A stretch of 46,544 nucleotides of DNA from an uncultured Prevotella sp. (GTDB taxonomy: Bacteria; Bacteroidota; Bacteroidia; Bacteroidales; Bacteroidaceae): positions 1 through 46,544 of the forward strand of contig CALFGU010000103.1 in the NCBI GenBank assembly GCA_937877685.1. The letters run 5' to 3'. Position 1 is the first letter of the stretch; the number at the start of each line of letters is the position of its first letter. Below, in pieces: positions 33,091 through 41,656 of the stretch. The position numbers and the translations under genes were made by a program. The notes beneath the pieces are model-generated. The model saw only the letters and a program-made list of their open reading frames with translations, was not told the origin of the DNA and did no database searches.

Positions 33091-33738
33091 ATGCCTTCCA
33101 TCCCCCTTCTTTCCTCTGCTTATCTCGCCCCTGTGCGTTACTATGCTCACCTTTATACAGCGCCGCATGCCGTTATCGAAACGTGTGACAACTATGTGAA
33201 GCAGACGTATCGCAATCGCTGTCTCATTGCCGGACCTAACGGAGTTCAGGCGCTCACGGTGCCTATTGAAAAACCCGCACTGGGAAAGGCGGCAATGCGC
33301 GATATTCGCATTTCTGACCATGGTAATTGGCGTCATTTGCATTGGAATGCTTTGCAGAGCAGTTACGAACGTAGTCCGTTTTTCGAGTATTATGCCGATG
33401 ACCTTCGCCCATTCTATGAGCGCCGTATCGAGTTTTTGCTCGATTTCAACGAGGGTTTGCAACAAACCATTCTGAATCTGCTCGACCTCTCTCCCACCAT
33501 CCTCCATACGGATGCCTACCTCGCCGCGCCAAGTGAGGACATGTTGGACCTGAGAGAATTGATTTCGCCCAAACGCCCCTGGCAGGACGACGCTACTTTC
33601 ACTCCGCAACCCTACTATCAGGTATTCTCCCACAAGCATGGGTTTCAGGCGGATTTAAGTATTGTTGACCTGCTCTTTAATATGGGGCCCGAAGCGCGCA
33701 TAATTCTTAAGAAGTCGCTTCAATCGCACAACGGATAA
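33091..33738 (+). CDS. WbqC-like family protein
   Basis: A 215-residue cytoplasmic protein of the WbqC-like family, whose members occur in polysaccharide loci and, in Bacteroidales, behind lepB. Recognised from SSAYLAPVRYYAHLYTA at the start, ETCDNYVKQTYRNRCLIAG, LTVPIEK, ISDHGNWRHLHWNALQSSYERSPFFEYYADDL (split here as WRHLHWNALQSSY and SPFFEYY), and SIVDLLFNMGPEA near the end. The biochemical role is not established. It is the last gene of the dapB unit; a strong hairpin follows 40 bp beyond the stop. Confidence 0.85.
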   Translation: MPSIPLLSSAYLAPVRYYAHLYTAPHAVIETCDNYVKQTYRNRCLIAGPNGVQALTVPIEKPALGKAAMRDIRISDHGNWRHLHWNALQSSYERSPFFEYYADDLRPFYERRIEFLLDFNEGLQQTILNLLDLSPTILHTDAYLAAPSEDMLDLRELISPKRPWQDDATFTPQPYYQVFSHKHGFQADLSIVDLLFNMGPEARIILKKSLQSHNG

Positions 33739-33778
33739 TGAATTTCGCACTTCCGAACCACACTATCAGACATCCTCA

Positions 33779-33820
33779 AAAAAAGGTTACTCTTCGTTCA
33801 AATTAAGAGTAACCTTTTTT
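33779..33820 (+). terminator. Terminator after wbqC
   Basis: AAAAAAGGTTACTCTT and its exact complement form a 16-bp stem with a 10-nt loop, ending in TTTTTT. It overlaps the first two units of 21-bp array F, so a terminator appears to be made from the repeat. Confidence 0.8.
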
Positions 33821-33867
33821 AATTTCTTAGTAACTTTGTTTTCCCTAAAAGTATTACGCTTTTTTAA
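33784..33867. repeat. 21-bp-period array F
   Basis: Units at 33784, 33805, 33826 and 33847 between wbqC and malQ. Words GTTACTCTT, AGAGTAACC, TTAGTAACTTTG and TTTTCCCT are those of arrays C, D and H. Units 1 and 2 are largely reverse complements of each other. Confidence 0.7.
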
Positions 33868-33898
33868 TTGTCTCGGTCAGTAATAAATATTAACTTTG
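33867..33898 (+). promoter_or_regulatory. Promoter of malQ
   Basis: ATTG, 20 bp, TAACTTTG (perfect TAnnTTTG at 33891-33898). The predicted start near 33905 gives a leader of about 77 nt to the ATG at 33982. Confidence 0.55.
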
Positions 33899-33981
33899 CC
33901 GTGGTGGATAAAGGACACTGCATTCTTTCCTGAACAGTCTTGAAATCCACGGATTCACACTATTCATTCAGCACTACAGAT

Positions 33982-36645
33982 ATGAAGATTTCTTTCAAAA
34001 TAACGTATCGCACAGAGATTGGCGAACAACTCGGCGTAATGCTTGAGGGCGCAACTGCTCCACTCATGCTCTCAACAGATGACGGAGAACATTGGAGCGG
34101 AACACATGACGTGCAGATTCAAAGCACAAACATGGTGAACTATCGCTATGTTGTGTGTCGCGGAGTGCAGATTATGCGCACCGAATTGGGACGTCTGCCC
34201 CACAGTTTCCGACTCTCCAAGCAGGTGGGCGCACATTATTTGCTCAGCGACTCTTGGCGCGACCTCCCTTACGCCTCTTACCTTTTCAGTTCGGCATTCT
34301 CCGCTCAGGAAGTGGCACCCGCAAAACCCATTGAGGCGGGCAAAACGTCGGGCATCGTAGTGCGTGTCTTCTGTCCCTGTCTTAGCAAAAACGGACAGGT
34401 GCTCACGATGGTGGGCGAGGGAAAGACGCTCGGTAATTGGGTACCTCAGAAGGCGCTTCAGTTAACTGAGGTGCAGCCTAACGTATGGCATGCGGTCATT
34501 AACTCTGATGAACTTGCCGATGCGGGAGAATATAAGTTCGTAGCCTTAAAGCGCAACTCTTTAGAGGTTGTTGAATGGGAAGGAGGCACAAACCGTCGCC
34601 TCTACTTGCCTCATATCGACGGCGCCGCCTTTCATCACACGAAGGAAATGGAAGTCTATTTCCCCTCAACGGGAATCCGTGTGGCGGGAACGGCAATCCC
34701 CGTGTTCTCACTCCGTAGCGAGGGTAGCCAAGGCGTAGGTGATTTTGGCGATTTGAGAAAGATGGTGGATTGGTGCTTGCAGACGAAGCAGCGCGTCTTA
34801 CAGATTCTGCCCATTAACGACACTACGGCAACGCATTCGCCACTTGATTCCTACCCTTACAATAGCATTTCGATTTATGCCTTCCATCCGATGTACATTG
34901 ACTTGCGTCAGCTGGACGGATTGGAAGATAAGGCCGCTGAAGAGGCGTATCAGCACCATTTTAACGCACTGAATGCGTTGGCTGAGGTGGATTACGTGGA
35001 GGTAAACACTTGGAAGCGCCGCTACTTGCGCGAATACTTTGACACGAAGGGTAAAGAAGTCATCCAAAGTAAGGAGTACAAAGAATTTATGCGCACCAAC
35101 GGCCATTGGTTAGTGCCCTACGCAGCCTTCTCTTACTTGCGCGACCAAAACAATACGTCTGACTTCCGCGCATGGCCCACATATTCCGTTTACTATAAGG
35201 AAGAGGTGGAACGCCTTGCGAAAAACAATCCCGACATTGCCTTCTATTGCTTCCTGCAATACCTGTTGCATGTGCAACTTTCGGCAGTGAGTCGTTACGC
35301 TCAGGAGCATGGTGTGATTTTCAAGGGAGACATCCCCATCGGCATCAATCGTTGTAGCGTAGAAGCGTGGGTTGAACCCCACTATTTCAATATGAATGGT
35401 CAGGCAGGCGCACCCCCTGATGCCTTTTCGGCAGATGGCCAGAACTGGGGTTTCCCCACTTATGACTGGGACGTAATGGCAGCCGACGGTTATGCTTGGT
35501 GGCAACGCCGTTTCGGAAAGATGGCAGAATATTTCACGGCTTATCGCATCGACCATATACTTGGTTTCTTCCGCATTTGGGAAATTCCCACGCATTCCGT
35601 ACAGGGTATGCTCGGACAGTTTGTTCCTGCGTTGCCCATGTCTGTTTCGGAAATCGAAAATTATGGTTTGCCCTTCCAAGAGTCGCTCTTTACGCAGCCA
35701 TTCATTAACGATGCGCTGATTGACACGACCTTTGGCGACCATGCGGCTTATGCGCGTGAGCATTTCCTCACGGCACAGGAAGACGACGTATGGCAGTTGC
35801 GCGAGTTTTGCGACACACAGCGCAAGGTTCAAGCCTTAGTGCCCGCAGATGGTTATTCCCCCGAGGCTTGGAGCGAGATGCAACACGCTCTTTATGCCTT
35901 AATCAACAACGTGCTTTTTGTGCCCGACCGCAAGTGTGCTGACAAATACCATCCTCGTATCTTAGGTCACACCGCTCCTGTCTATGCCCAACTCAACTGG
36001 CAAGAGCGCGAAGCCTTTAAGCGACTTCATGATGACTATTTCTACCGCCGTCACAACGCTTTCTGGTATGGCGAAGCGATGAAGAAACTTCCTGCCCTTC
36101 TTTCGGCAGCCCCGATGTTGGCTTGCGGAGAAGATTTGGGCATGGTGCCTGACTGTGTGCCTTGGGTGATGAATCAACTTCAGATTATGAGTCTTGAAAT
36201 TCAGCGCATGCCCAAGAATCCTGCGCATGAGTTTGGCCACGTGTGGGAATACCCTTACCGCGCGGTGAGTACGATTTCTACGCACGACATGTCAACACTC
36301 CGCGGCTGGTGGGAGGAAGATGCTTGCCAGACACGCCGTTTCTTCCACACCGAATTGGGACATGGCGAGGATTGCCCCTCAGTGGCTACGGCGGAACTCT
36401 GCTCTGAGGTGGTGCAACGCCATCTTGAGGCGCCCTCACTCTTAACCGTTCTTGCCTGGCAGGATTGGCTTTCGATTGATGAGAATCTTCGCTACCCCAA
36501 TCCGCACGCTGAGCGCATCAATATCCCTGCAAATCCCCACCATTATTGGTGTTACCGCATGCACATCACTCTTGAGGACCTCATGGAGCAAGCTGCGTTT
36601 AACGAACGCTTATCCCATCTCATCACAGCCTCTGGGCGTGCGTAG
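33982..36645 (+). CDS. malQ: 4-alpha-glucanotransferase with N-terminal starch-binding domains (DPE2-like)
   Basis: Amylomaltase of GH77 acting on maltodextrins and glycogen-type glucans. It has 887 residues from the ATG at 33982. Two CBM20-like domains lead (about 1-105 and 115-230; the second has GEGKTLGNWVPQKALQLTEV), then the GH77 barrel with the usual DPE2-type insertion. The catalytic nucleophile is D524 in AYRIDHILGFFR, the acid/base E717 in CGEDLGMVP, and the third acid D769 in STHDMSTLRGWW. PPDAFSADGQNWGFP is the 250s-loop region. An in-frame TTG at 33940 is rejected because MKISFKITYRTEIGEQ is the natural domain start. It is single-gene with its own promoter. Confidence 0.95.
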   Translation: MKISFKITYRTEIGEQLGVMLEGATAPLMLSTDDGEHWSGTHDVQIQSTNMVNYRYVVCRGVQIMRTELGRLPHSFRLSKQVGAHYLLSDSWRDLPYASYLFSSAFSAQEVAPAKPIEAGKTSGIVVRVFCPCLSKNGQVLTMVGEGKTLGNWVPQKALQLTEVQPNVWHAVINSDELADAGEYKFVALKRNSLEVVEWEGGTNRRLYLPHIDGAAFHHTKEMEVYFPSTGIRVAGTAIPVFSLRSEGSQGVGDFGDLRKMVDWCLQTKQRVLQILPINDTTATHSPLDSYPYNSISIYAFHPMYIDLRQLDGLEDKAAEEAYQHHFNALNALAEVDYVEVNTWKRRYLREYFDTKGKEVIQSKEYKEFMRTNGHWLVPYAAFSYLRDQNNTSDFRAWPTYSVYYKEEVERLAKNNPDIAFYCFLQYLLHVQLSAVSRYAQEHGVIFKGDIPIGINRCSVEAWVEPHYFNMNGQAGAPPDAFSADGQNWGFPTYDWDVMAADGYAWWQRRFGKMAEYFTAYRIDHILGFFRIWEIPTHSVQGMLGQFVPALPMSVSEIENYGLPFQESLFTQPFINDALIDTTFGDHAAYAREHFLTAQEDDVWQLREFCDTQRKVQALVPADGYSPEAWSEMQHALYALINNVLFVPDRKCADKYHPRILGHTAPVYAQLNWQEREAFKRLHDDYFYRRHNAFWYGEAMKKLPALLSAAPMLACGEDLGMVPDCVPWVMNQLQIMSLEIQRMPKNPAHEFGHVWEYPYRAVSTISTHDMSTLRGWWEEDACQTRRFFHTELGHGEDCPSVATAELCSEVVQRHLEAPSLLTVLAWQDWLSIDENLRYPNPHAERINIPANPHHYWCYRMHITLEDLMEQAAFNERLSHLITASGRA

Positions 36646-36730
36646 GGAATCAGGCATAGTGGAGCGACAATTCCACATGCGCTAACTTCTAACTTAAATT
36701 GCAGTTCGGGTTTGAGGAAGAATTTTTCTT

Positions 36731-36793
36731 AAGTACCCAAACAATTTGCACAAACTTACTTCTTGTTTTCGCACCTTCTCAGCAAGGTGCGCC
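36731..36793. repeat. 21-bp units G and hairpin upstream of the esterase gene
   Basis: Two 21-bp units (36731 and 36752) share AAGTAC/AAACTTAC and TTTGCAC/TTTTCGC in the same positions. A perfect hairpin, CGCACCTT/AAGGTGCG, spans about 36770-36793, 39 bp before the ATG at 36832. The repeat here is weaker than in the other arrays. Confidence 0.45.
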
Positions 36794-36831
36794 AAACACG
36801 TTAACCCCACCATTTTCAACAGCAAAACGAC

Positions 36832-38907
36832 ATGAAAAGACTCACCTCATTTCTCACGCTTCTCACGCTTTGCGTGTTTACTGTCTTTGCGCAAGAAAAG
36901 ATTCGTGTGGCCTGCGTAGGCAACAGTGTAACTTTCGGTGCAGGAATACCTGACCGTGCGGAGAAAGCCTATCCTAAGCAACTCCAAGGCATGCTTGGCG
37001 ATGCCTATGAGGTAGAAAACTTTGGGCATTCGGGTTCTACGCTCCTTCGCAAGGGACACCGCCCTTACATGAAGGTTCCTGAATATCGCAAAGCCATAGA
37101 CTTTAAGGCCGATATCGTTGTTATCCACTTGGGATTGAACGACACCGACCCGCGCAACTGGCCCTGTCATCGCGATGAGTTTCATGCTGACTACTATGCC
37201 TTGATTGATTCTTTCAAGGTGGCTAACCCTGAGGCAAAAATCTGGATTTGTCGCATGACTCCGATATCTCATAACCACCGTCGCTTTCAGAGTGGCACGC
37301 GTGATTGGCACGCTCAAATCCAAGAGAGCATTGAGCAGGTGGCAGAGGCAAAGAATGTGGGTTTGATTGATTTCTTTGCTCCGCTTCATTCTCGCTATGA
37401 ACTTTTTCCGGATGCTCTTCACCCCAATGCGGAAGGTGCGAAAATCTTAGCGGAAGAAGTGTACAAGCACATCACTGGCGATTTTGGTGGCTTGAAACTC
37501 CCGGCGTATTATTCGGATAACATGGTGATTCAACGCGATGAACCGATTCGCATTGTGGGAACTGCTGACGTGAGTGAGCGTGTTGATGTCAGCCTCAACG
37601 GAAAAAAGGCGAAGGCTTATGCTTCGGCGCAGGGCACTTGGGAAGTTACGCTCCCCGCAATGCCTGCTGGTGGTCCCTATAAGTTGACCGTTCGCACCAA
37701 GAAGCGTACCATTGAGTTGAATAACGTATGGATGGGCGACCTTTGGATTTGCTCGGGTCAAAGTAATATGGAGTGGCGCTTGAAAAACTGCTCTACGGGC
37801 AAGGAAGACTGTGAGGCTGCTGCCAATCAGCCATTGCTCCACTTCTATAACATGCGTGGCATTACGGATACGTATGACAATGAATGGTCAAAGGAAATCT
37901 GTGAAAAGGTCAACCGATTGGAATATTTCCATCCCACAAAGTGGGAACTCTCTACGCCTCAATCGGCGGGCGATTTCTCAGCCATTGGTTACCATTTCGG
38001 TAAGACTTTGGCGGATAGTTTGAATGTTCACGTGGGTCTCGTATTGAATGCCGTGGGAGGGTCAACTACGGAAAGCTGGATTGATCGTTGGACGCTGGAA
38101 TTCGAATATCCGCAAGTGCTTTACAATTGGACGGAAGGTGATTTCGGACAAGATTGGGCGCGAGGCAGAGCGAAGCGCAACATAGCAGCAAGTAAGGTGC
38201 CCCTTCAGCGTCATCCCTTCATGCCTCACTATCTCTTTGATGCGGGAATGCTTCCCTTAAAGGACATGAACCCTAAGGGCGTGATTTGGTACCAAGGTGA
38301 GAGCAACGCACATAATGTTGAACTTCACGAAGCGCTCTTTACGTTGCTTGAAAAGAGTTGGCGTAAGTACTTTAACGAACCTGAATTGCCCTTCTACTTT
38401 GTGCAACTCAGCAGTATTGCTCCCCGTCAAACGTGGCCGCATTTCCGTGACAGCCAACGCCAACTTACGGAAAAACTTCCCTATACTTGGATGGCCGTAA
38501 GTAGCGACCTCGGACACGAAACTGACGTTCACCCCCGAAACAAACGCCCAGTCGGTCAACGCCTCGCCTTTCAGGCTTTGCGCCATTCCTTTGGCAGAAC
38601 ACTTGTTGCTGAAGGTCCCCGATTCTTAAGCATGCAGGTAAAGGGCAGTGCGATTCTCGTGAATTTCACAGAAGCAGAAGGTCTTCAAACTGCCGACGGC
38701 AAGGCGCTTCGTGGGTTTGAAGTGGCAGGCAGTGACGGAATTTTCCATCCCGCCGAAACAGAAATCCTCGGCACTCAGATTAAGGTGAGCGCCAAAGAGG
38801 TGAAGCATCCCGTAAGTGTGCGCTACGCCTGGAAACCCTTCACTGACGCCAACCTCGTTAACGCAGCCGGACTCCCCGCAAGCACTTTCAGAGCAGGGCA
38901 GAACTAA
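36832..38907 (+). CDS. Exported SGNH esterase fused to sialate O-acetylesterase
   Basis: A 691-residue secreted protein with signal peptide MKRLTSFLTLLTLCVFTVFA (1-20). N-terminal SGNH/GDSL hydrolase: VGNSVTFGAG (S32), HLGLNDTDPRNW (block III Asn) and DALHPNAEG (D194, H197). C-terminal sialate-O-acetylesterase-type domain from about 220: DNMVIQRDEPIRIVGTA, a beta-sandwich insertion, then WICSGQSNMEW (S311) and GVIWYQGESNAH; the His and Asp are probably in DVHPRNKRPVGQR. Two complete catalytic sites are present. Deacetylation of host or plant glycans is the likely role. No SusC/SusD genes are adjacent, so it is not in a visible polysaccharide locus. Confidence 0.9.
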   Translation: MKRLTSFLTLLTLCVFTVFAQEKIRVACVGNSVTFGAGIPDRAEKAYPKQLQGMLGDAYEVENFGHSGSTLLRKGHRPYMKVPEYRKAIDFKADIVVIHLGLNDTDPRNWPCHRDEFHADYYALIDSFKVANPEAKIWICRMTPISHNHRRFQSGTRDWHAQIQESIEQVAEAKNVGLIDFFAPLHSRYELFPDALHPNAEGAKILAEEVYKHITGDFGGLKLPAYYSDNMVIQRDEPIRIVGTADVSERVDVSLNGKKAKAYASAQGTWEVTLPAMPAGGPYKLTVRTKKRTIELNNVWMGDLWICSGQSNMEWRLKNCSTGKEDCEAAANQPLLHFYNMRGITDTYDNEWSKEICEKVNRLEYFHPTKWELSTPQSAGDFSAIGYHFGKTLADSLNVHVGLVLNAVGGSTTESWIDRWTLEFEYPQVLYNWTEGDFGQDWARGRAKRNIAASKVPLQRHPFMPHYLFDAGMLPLKDMNPKGVIWYQGESNAHNVELHEALFTLLEKSWRKYFNEPELPFYFVQLSSIAPRQTWPHFRDSQRQLTEKLPYTWMAVSSDLGHETDVHPRNKRPVGQRLAFQALRHSFGRTLVAEGPRFLSMQVKGSAILVNFTEAEGLQTADGKALRGFEVAGSDGIFHPAETEILGTQIKVSAKEVKHPVSVRYAWKPFTDANLVNAAGLPASTFRAGQN

Positions 38908-38918
38908 CCCTCAAAATG

Positions 38919-39002
38919 AAGTCTCATAGAGTTGAAATTTAGTCTCAAAGTATTTTCCTAAAGTTACAAACTATTTTTCCTAATTAAGATTTCGTTTTCC
39001 CT
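38919..39002. repeat. 21-bp-period array H
   Basis: Four consecutive units (38919, 38940, 38961, 38982), starting AAGTCTC, TAGTCTC, AAGTTAC, AATTAAG and with the last three ending in TTTCCTA, TTTTCCT and TTTCCCT. It matches array D unit for unit in the conserved positions although 12 kb away. Confidence 0.8.
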
Positions 39003-39040
39003 CTCTAACGTTCATCCGTTTTATTCTCACAACTACAATT

Positions 39041-39064
39041 CCTCATAACCTCAAAACCTTAATT
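39041..39064. repeat. Octad (8-bp) repeat at the GH3 start
   Basis: CCTCATAA, CCTCAAAA, CCTTAATT in register, running exactly up to the ATG at 39065. The array therefore occupies the region where the ribosome binds. Confidence 0.7.
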
Positions 39065-40570
39065 ATGAATCTCACTTCCTTTGCGCGCCCTGTGCTTTTG
39101 CGCCGCGCCAAAAAGATTGACCGATACTTTACTCATGCTGAAGAAATACAGCGTGCCGTTCTTGCACGCCTCATCAAGAAAGCGGCAAAAACAGAATGGG
39201 GACAAAAGTATGGCTATGCCAACTTGAAGTCCTACGAAGACTTTGCAGCAGCAGTGCCTCTCAATGACTATGAGACACTCAAGGAACCCATCGACCGTAT
39301 GAGACATGGTGAGAAGGATGTGCTTTGCAAGGGCAAGGTGAAGTGGTATGCGAAGTCGTCAGGTACTACCAACGACAAGAGTAAGTTCATCCCCGTGAGC
39401 AAGGCCTACCTTAAAGACACGCATTACAAAGGTGGCGCCGACGTTGTTGCTCTTTACCTCCGCAACAACCCTCAGAGTCGCATCTTTGACGGACGTGCGT
39501 TGATTCTTGGTGGTAGTCACGCGCCCAACTATGACACAAAGAATTCGCTCGTGGGCGACCTCTCAGCCATCTTAATTGAAAACATCAGTCCGGCAGTCAA
39601 TTTCTTCCGCATCCCCAAGAAAAAGGTGGCCCTGCTTTCCGATTTCGAACAAAAGCGTGACTTGATTGCGGAATATGCTAAGGATAAAGACGTCACAAAT
39701 ATCTCAGGCGTGCCCTCATGGATGATGGCCGTGATTCACAGAGTGCTTGAAATTACGGGTAAAGAGACTTTGGACCAAGTGTGGCCCAATCTTGAAGTGT
39801 TCTTCCACGGAGGTGTGGCCTTCACTCCCTATCGTGAGCAATACGAACGCTTAATCCCGAGCGCAAAAATGCATTACATGGAGACATATAATGCTTCGGA
39901 AGGTTTCTTCGGCATTCAGAATGACCCTGCTGATAAAGCGATGCTCTTGATGCTGGATTACGGAGTGTTCTATGAGTTTATCCCGCTCGAACATCTGGAT
40001 AATCCCGAAGGACATATCGTTCCGCTTTGGAAGGTAGAGGCAGGCAAAAATTATGCTATCGTTATCTCTACCACATGTGGGTTATGGCGTTATCAGATTG
40101 GCGATACCGTGAAGTTCACTTCGGCTAATCCTTATAAATTTATTATTTCCGGACGTACAAAATGCTTTATCAATGCCTTCGGTGAGGAACTCATTGTTGA
40201 CAATGCCGAAAAGGGGCTTGACATGGCTTGTAAGGCAACGGGCGCAGTGGTTAAGGAATATACCGCAGCCCCAGTGTTTATGGACAATGACGGTAAGTGT
40301 CGCCACCAATGGGTAATTGAGTTCGACCGTGAACCTGCTGACATTGCGGCATTCTCAAAGTTGCTCGACGATAGTTTGCAGAGCATCAACTCTGACTATG
40401 AAGCAAAGCGCTATAAGGACCTTACGCTCCAACCATTGGAAATCATCGTGGCACGACCGAACTTATTCAACGATTGGTTAAAGAGTAAGGGCAAATTGGG
40501 CGGACAACACAAGGTGCCACGCCTCTCTAACAACCGCGAAATTATCGAACAAATCCTCTCCTTACAGTGA
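39065..40570 (+). CDS. GH3 family acyl-acid amido synthetase-like protein
   Basis: A 501-residue adenylate-forming enzyme of the GH3 family, known in plants for joining amino acids to jasmonate or auxin; bacterial substrates are largely unknown. The ATP-binding motif is WYAKSSGTTNDKSKFIPV (94-111). METYNASEGFFGIQ (about 278-291) is the second adenylation motif, and WRYQIGDTVKFTS with ISGRTKCFINAFGEEL forms the hinge and third motif. No signal peptide. The stop overlaps the GTG start of the next gene by 4 bp, so the two are translated together. Confidence 0.9.
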   Translation: MNLTSFARPVLLRRAKKIDRYFTHAEEIQRAVLARLIKKAAKTEWGQKYGYANLKSYEDFAAAVPLNDYETLKEPIDRMRHGEKDVLCKGKVKWYAKSSGTTNDKSKFIPVSKAYLKDTHYKGGADVVALYLRNNPQSRIFDGRALILGGSHAPNYDTKNSLVGDLSAILIENISPAVNFFRIPKKKVALLSDFEQKRDLIAEYAKDKDVTNISGVPSWMMAVIHRVLEITGKETLDQVWPNLEVFFHGGVAFTPYREQYERLIPSAKMHYMETYNASEGFFGIQNDPADKAMLLMLDYGVFYEFIPLEHLDNPEGHIVPLWKVEAGKNYAIVISTTCGLWRYQIGDTVKFTSANPYKFIISGRTKCFINAFGEELIVDNAEKGLDMACKATGAVVKEYTAAPVFMDNDGKCRHQWVIEFDREPADIAAFSKLLDDSLQSINSDYEAKRYKDLTLQPLEIIVARPNLFNDWLKSKGKLGGQHKVPRLSNNREIIEQILSLQ

Positions 40571-41571
40571 AAAAATCCTATCTTTTCCTCCTTCTGACAC
40601 TCCTGACCCTTACCGCATGTAATCAGGATAAGGACGTCATGAGCATGAAGGGTTCTATTAAAAACGTAAACCAAGTTGACCTTTACGTTTATGCAGAGGG
40701 AACACCCAATCCTCAAGTTGATACGATTCGAGTGAGAGGCGGTGAATTTACTTACAGTCGCAGTCTTTCGCAACCCGAAATTTTGACGTTGTTATTCCCT
40801 AACTTTTCAGAATTGCAGGTGGTTGCCGAACCGGGTACGAGTCTTGAACTTGTGGCTGACGCTTCTAATCTGTCGGGAACAATAATCAAAGGCACAAAGG
40901 AGAATGAACTGCTCACGGAATTCAGTCATGCCACTAACGGCAAGAAGGCTAGCGAAAAGCGACTCGCGGCACAGCAGTTTATCTATGACAATGTGACGAC
41001 ACAGGCTGCCGTTGCCGTCTTCCGCGAACACTTTGTGAAGACCCAAAATCCGATTCTCGCAGAAGCACAACCCTTGCTTGACACCCTTTCTGCCGCACAA
41101 CCCAACAACGAACTGCTTCGCGGGATGATGACTCGCTTTTTGCCACAATTATTAAGTGCTGTGGGGCAAAAGTTACCCACTTTCGAAGAGGTAAGTCTCA
41201 CGGGCGACACGCTAACAAACGAAGAGTTTCTCGGAAAACCCTTAGCGATTGCCGTATGGGCTTCATGGGTGCGCGACATTCGCAAACAGTTGCGCAACCT
41301 TGACAAACTGCAGAAAACCTATGGCGAAGACATCAACTTCTTGCTCATCTCGCTCGATGCCTCACGCATAGACTGCCAGCGCTATCTCAAGTACGACACC
41401 GTGCATGCCCCCATTATTTGCGACCAACAGGCTATGCACTCGCCATTAGTATCTACCTTCGGCGTGCGTCAGATGCCCACACTCATCCTTGTGGATAAAA
41501 AGGGAGTTATTACCAAACGCGACGTGCTTCCCAAGGAATGGGAGACTGCAATTAAGGAATTGCTGAAATAG
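40567..41571 (+). CDS. Lipoprotein with DUF4369-like and cysteine-less thioredoxin-fold domain
   Basis: A 334-residue lipoprotein starting with GTG; the lipobox is LTAC (C18). An N-terminal beta domain (about 25-110) resembles DUF4369 (MKGSIKNVNQVDLYVYA). A helical region follows, then a TlpA/ResA-like thioredoxin fold (about 200-334). The redox motif WASWCxxC is WASWVRDI here (231-238): both cysteines are replaced, by V235 and I238, while the cis-proline is kept (RQMPTLILVD, P304). It is thus unlikely to be a disulfide reductase and may be a binding protein. It is coupled to the GH3 gene by a GTGA overlap. Confidence 0.85.
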   Translation: MKKSYLFLLLTLLTLTACNQDKDVMSMKGSIKNVNQVDLYVYAEGTPNPQVDTIRVRGGEFTYSRSLSQPEILTLLFPNFSELQVVAEPGTSLELVADASNLSGTIIKGTKENELLTEFSHATNGKKASEKRLAAQQFIYDNVTTQAAVAVFREHFVKTQNPILAEAQPLLDTLSAAQPNNELLRGMMTRFLPQLLSAVGQKLPTFEEVSLTGDTLTNEEFLGKPLAIAVWASWVRDIRKQLRNLDKLQKTYGEDINFLLISLDASRIDCQRYLKYDTVHAPIICDQQAMHSPLVSTFGVRQMPTLILVDKKGVITKRDVLPKEWETAIKELLK

Positions 41572-41656
41572 TGATTCCTTTTTTTGCTTGTAGCCGCCTT
41601 AAAAATTTTTGAACTTCTCGAATTTCACGGAATCCCGAAGGAATCATTCCACCGCC

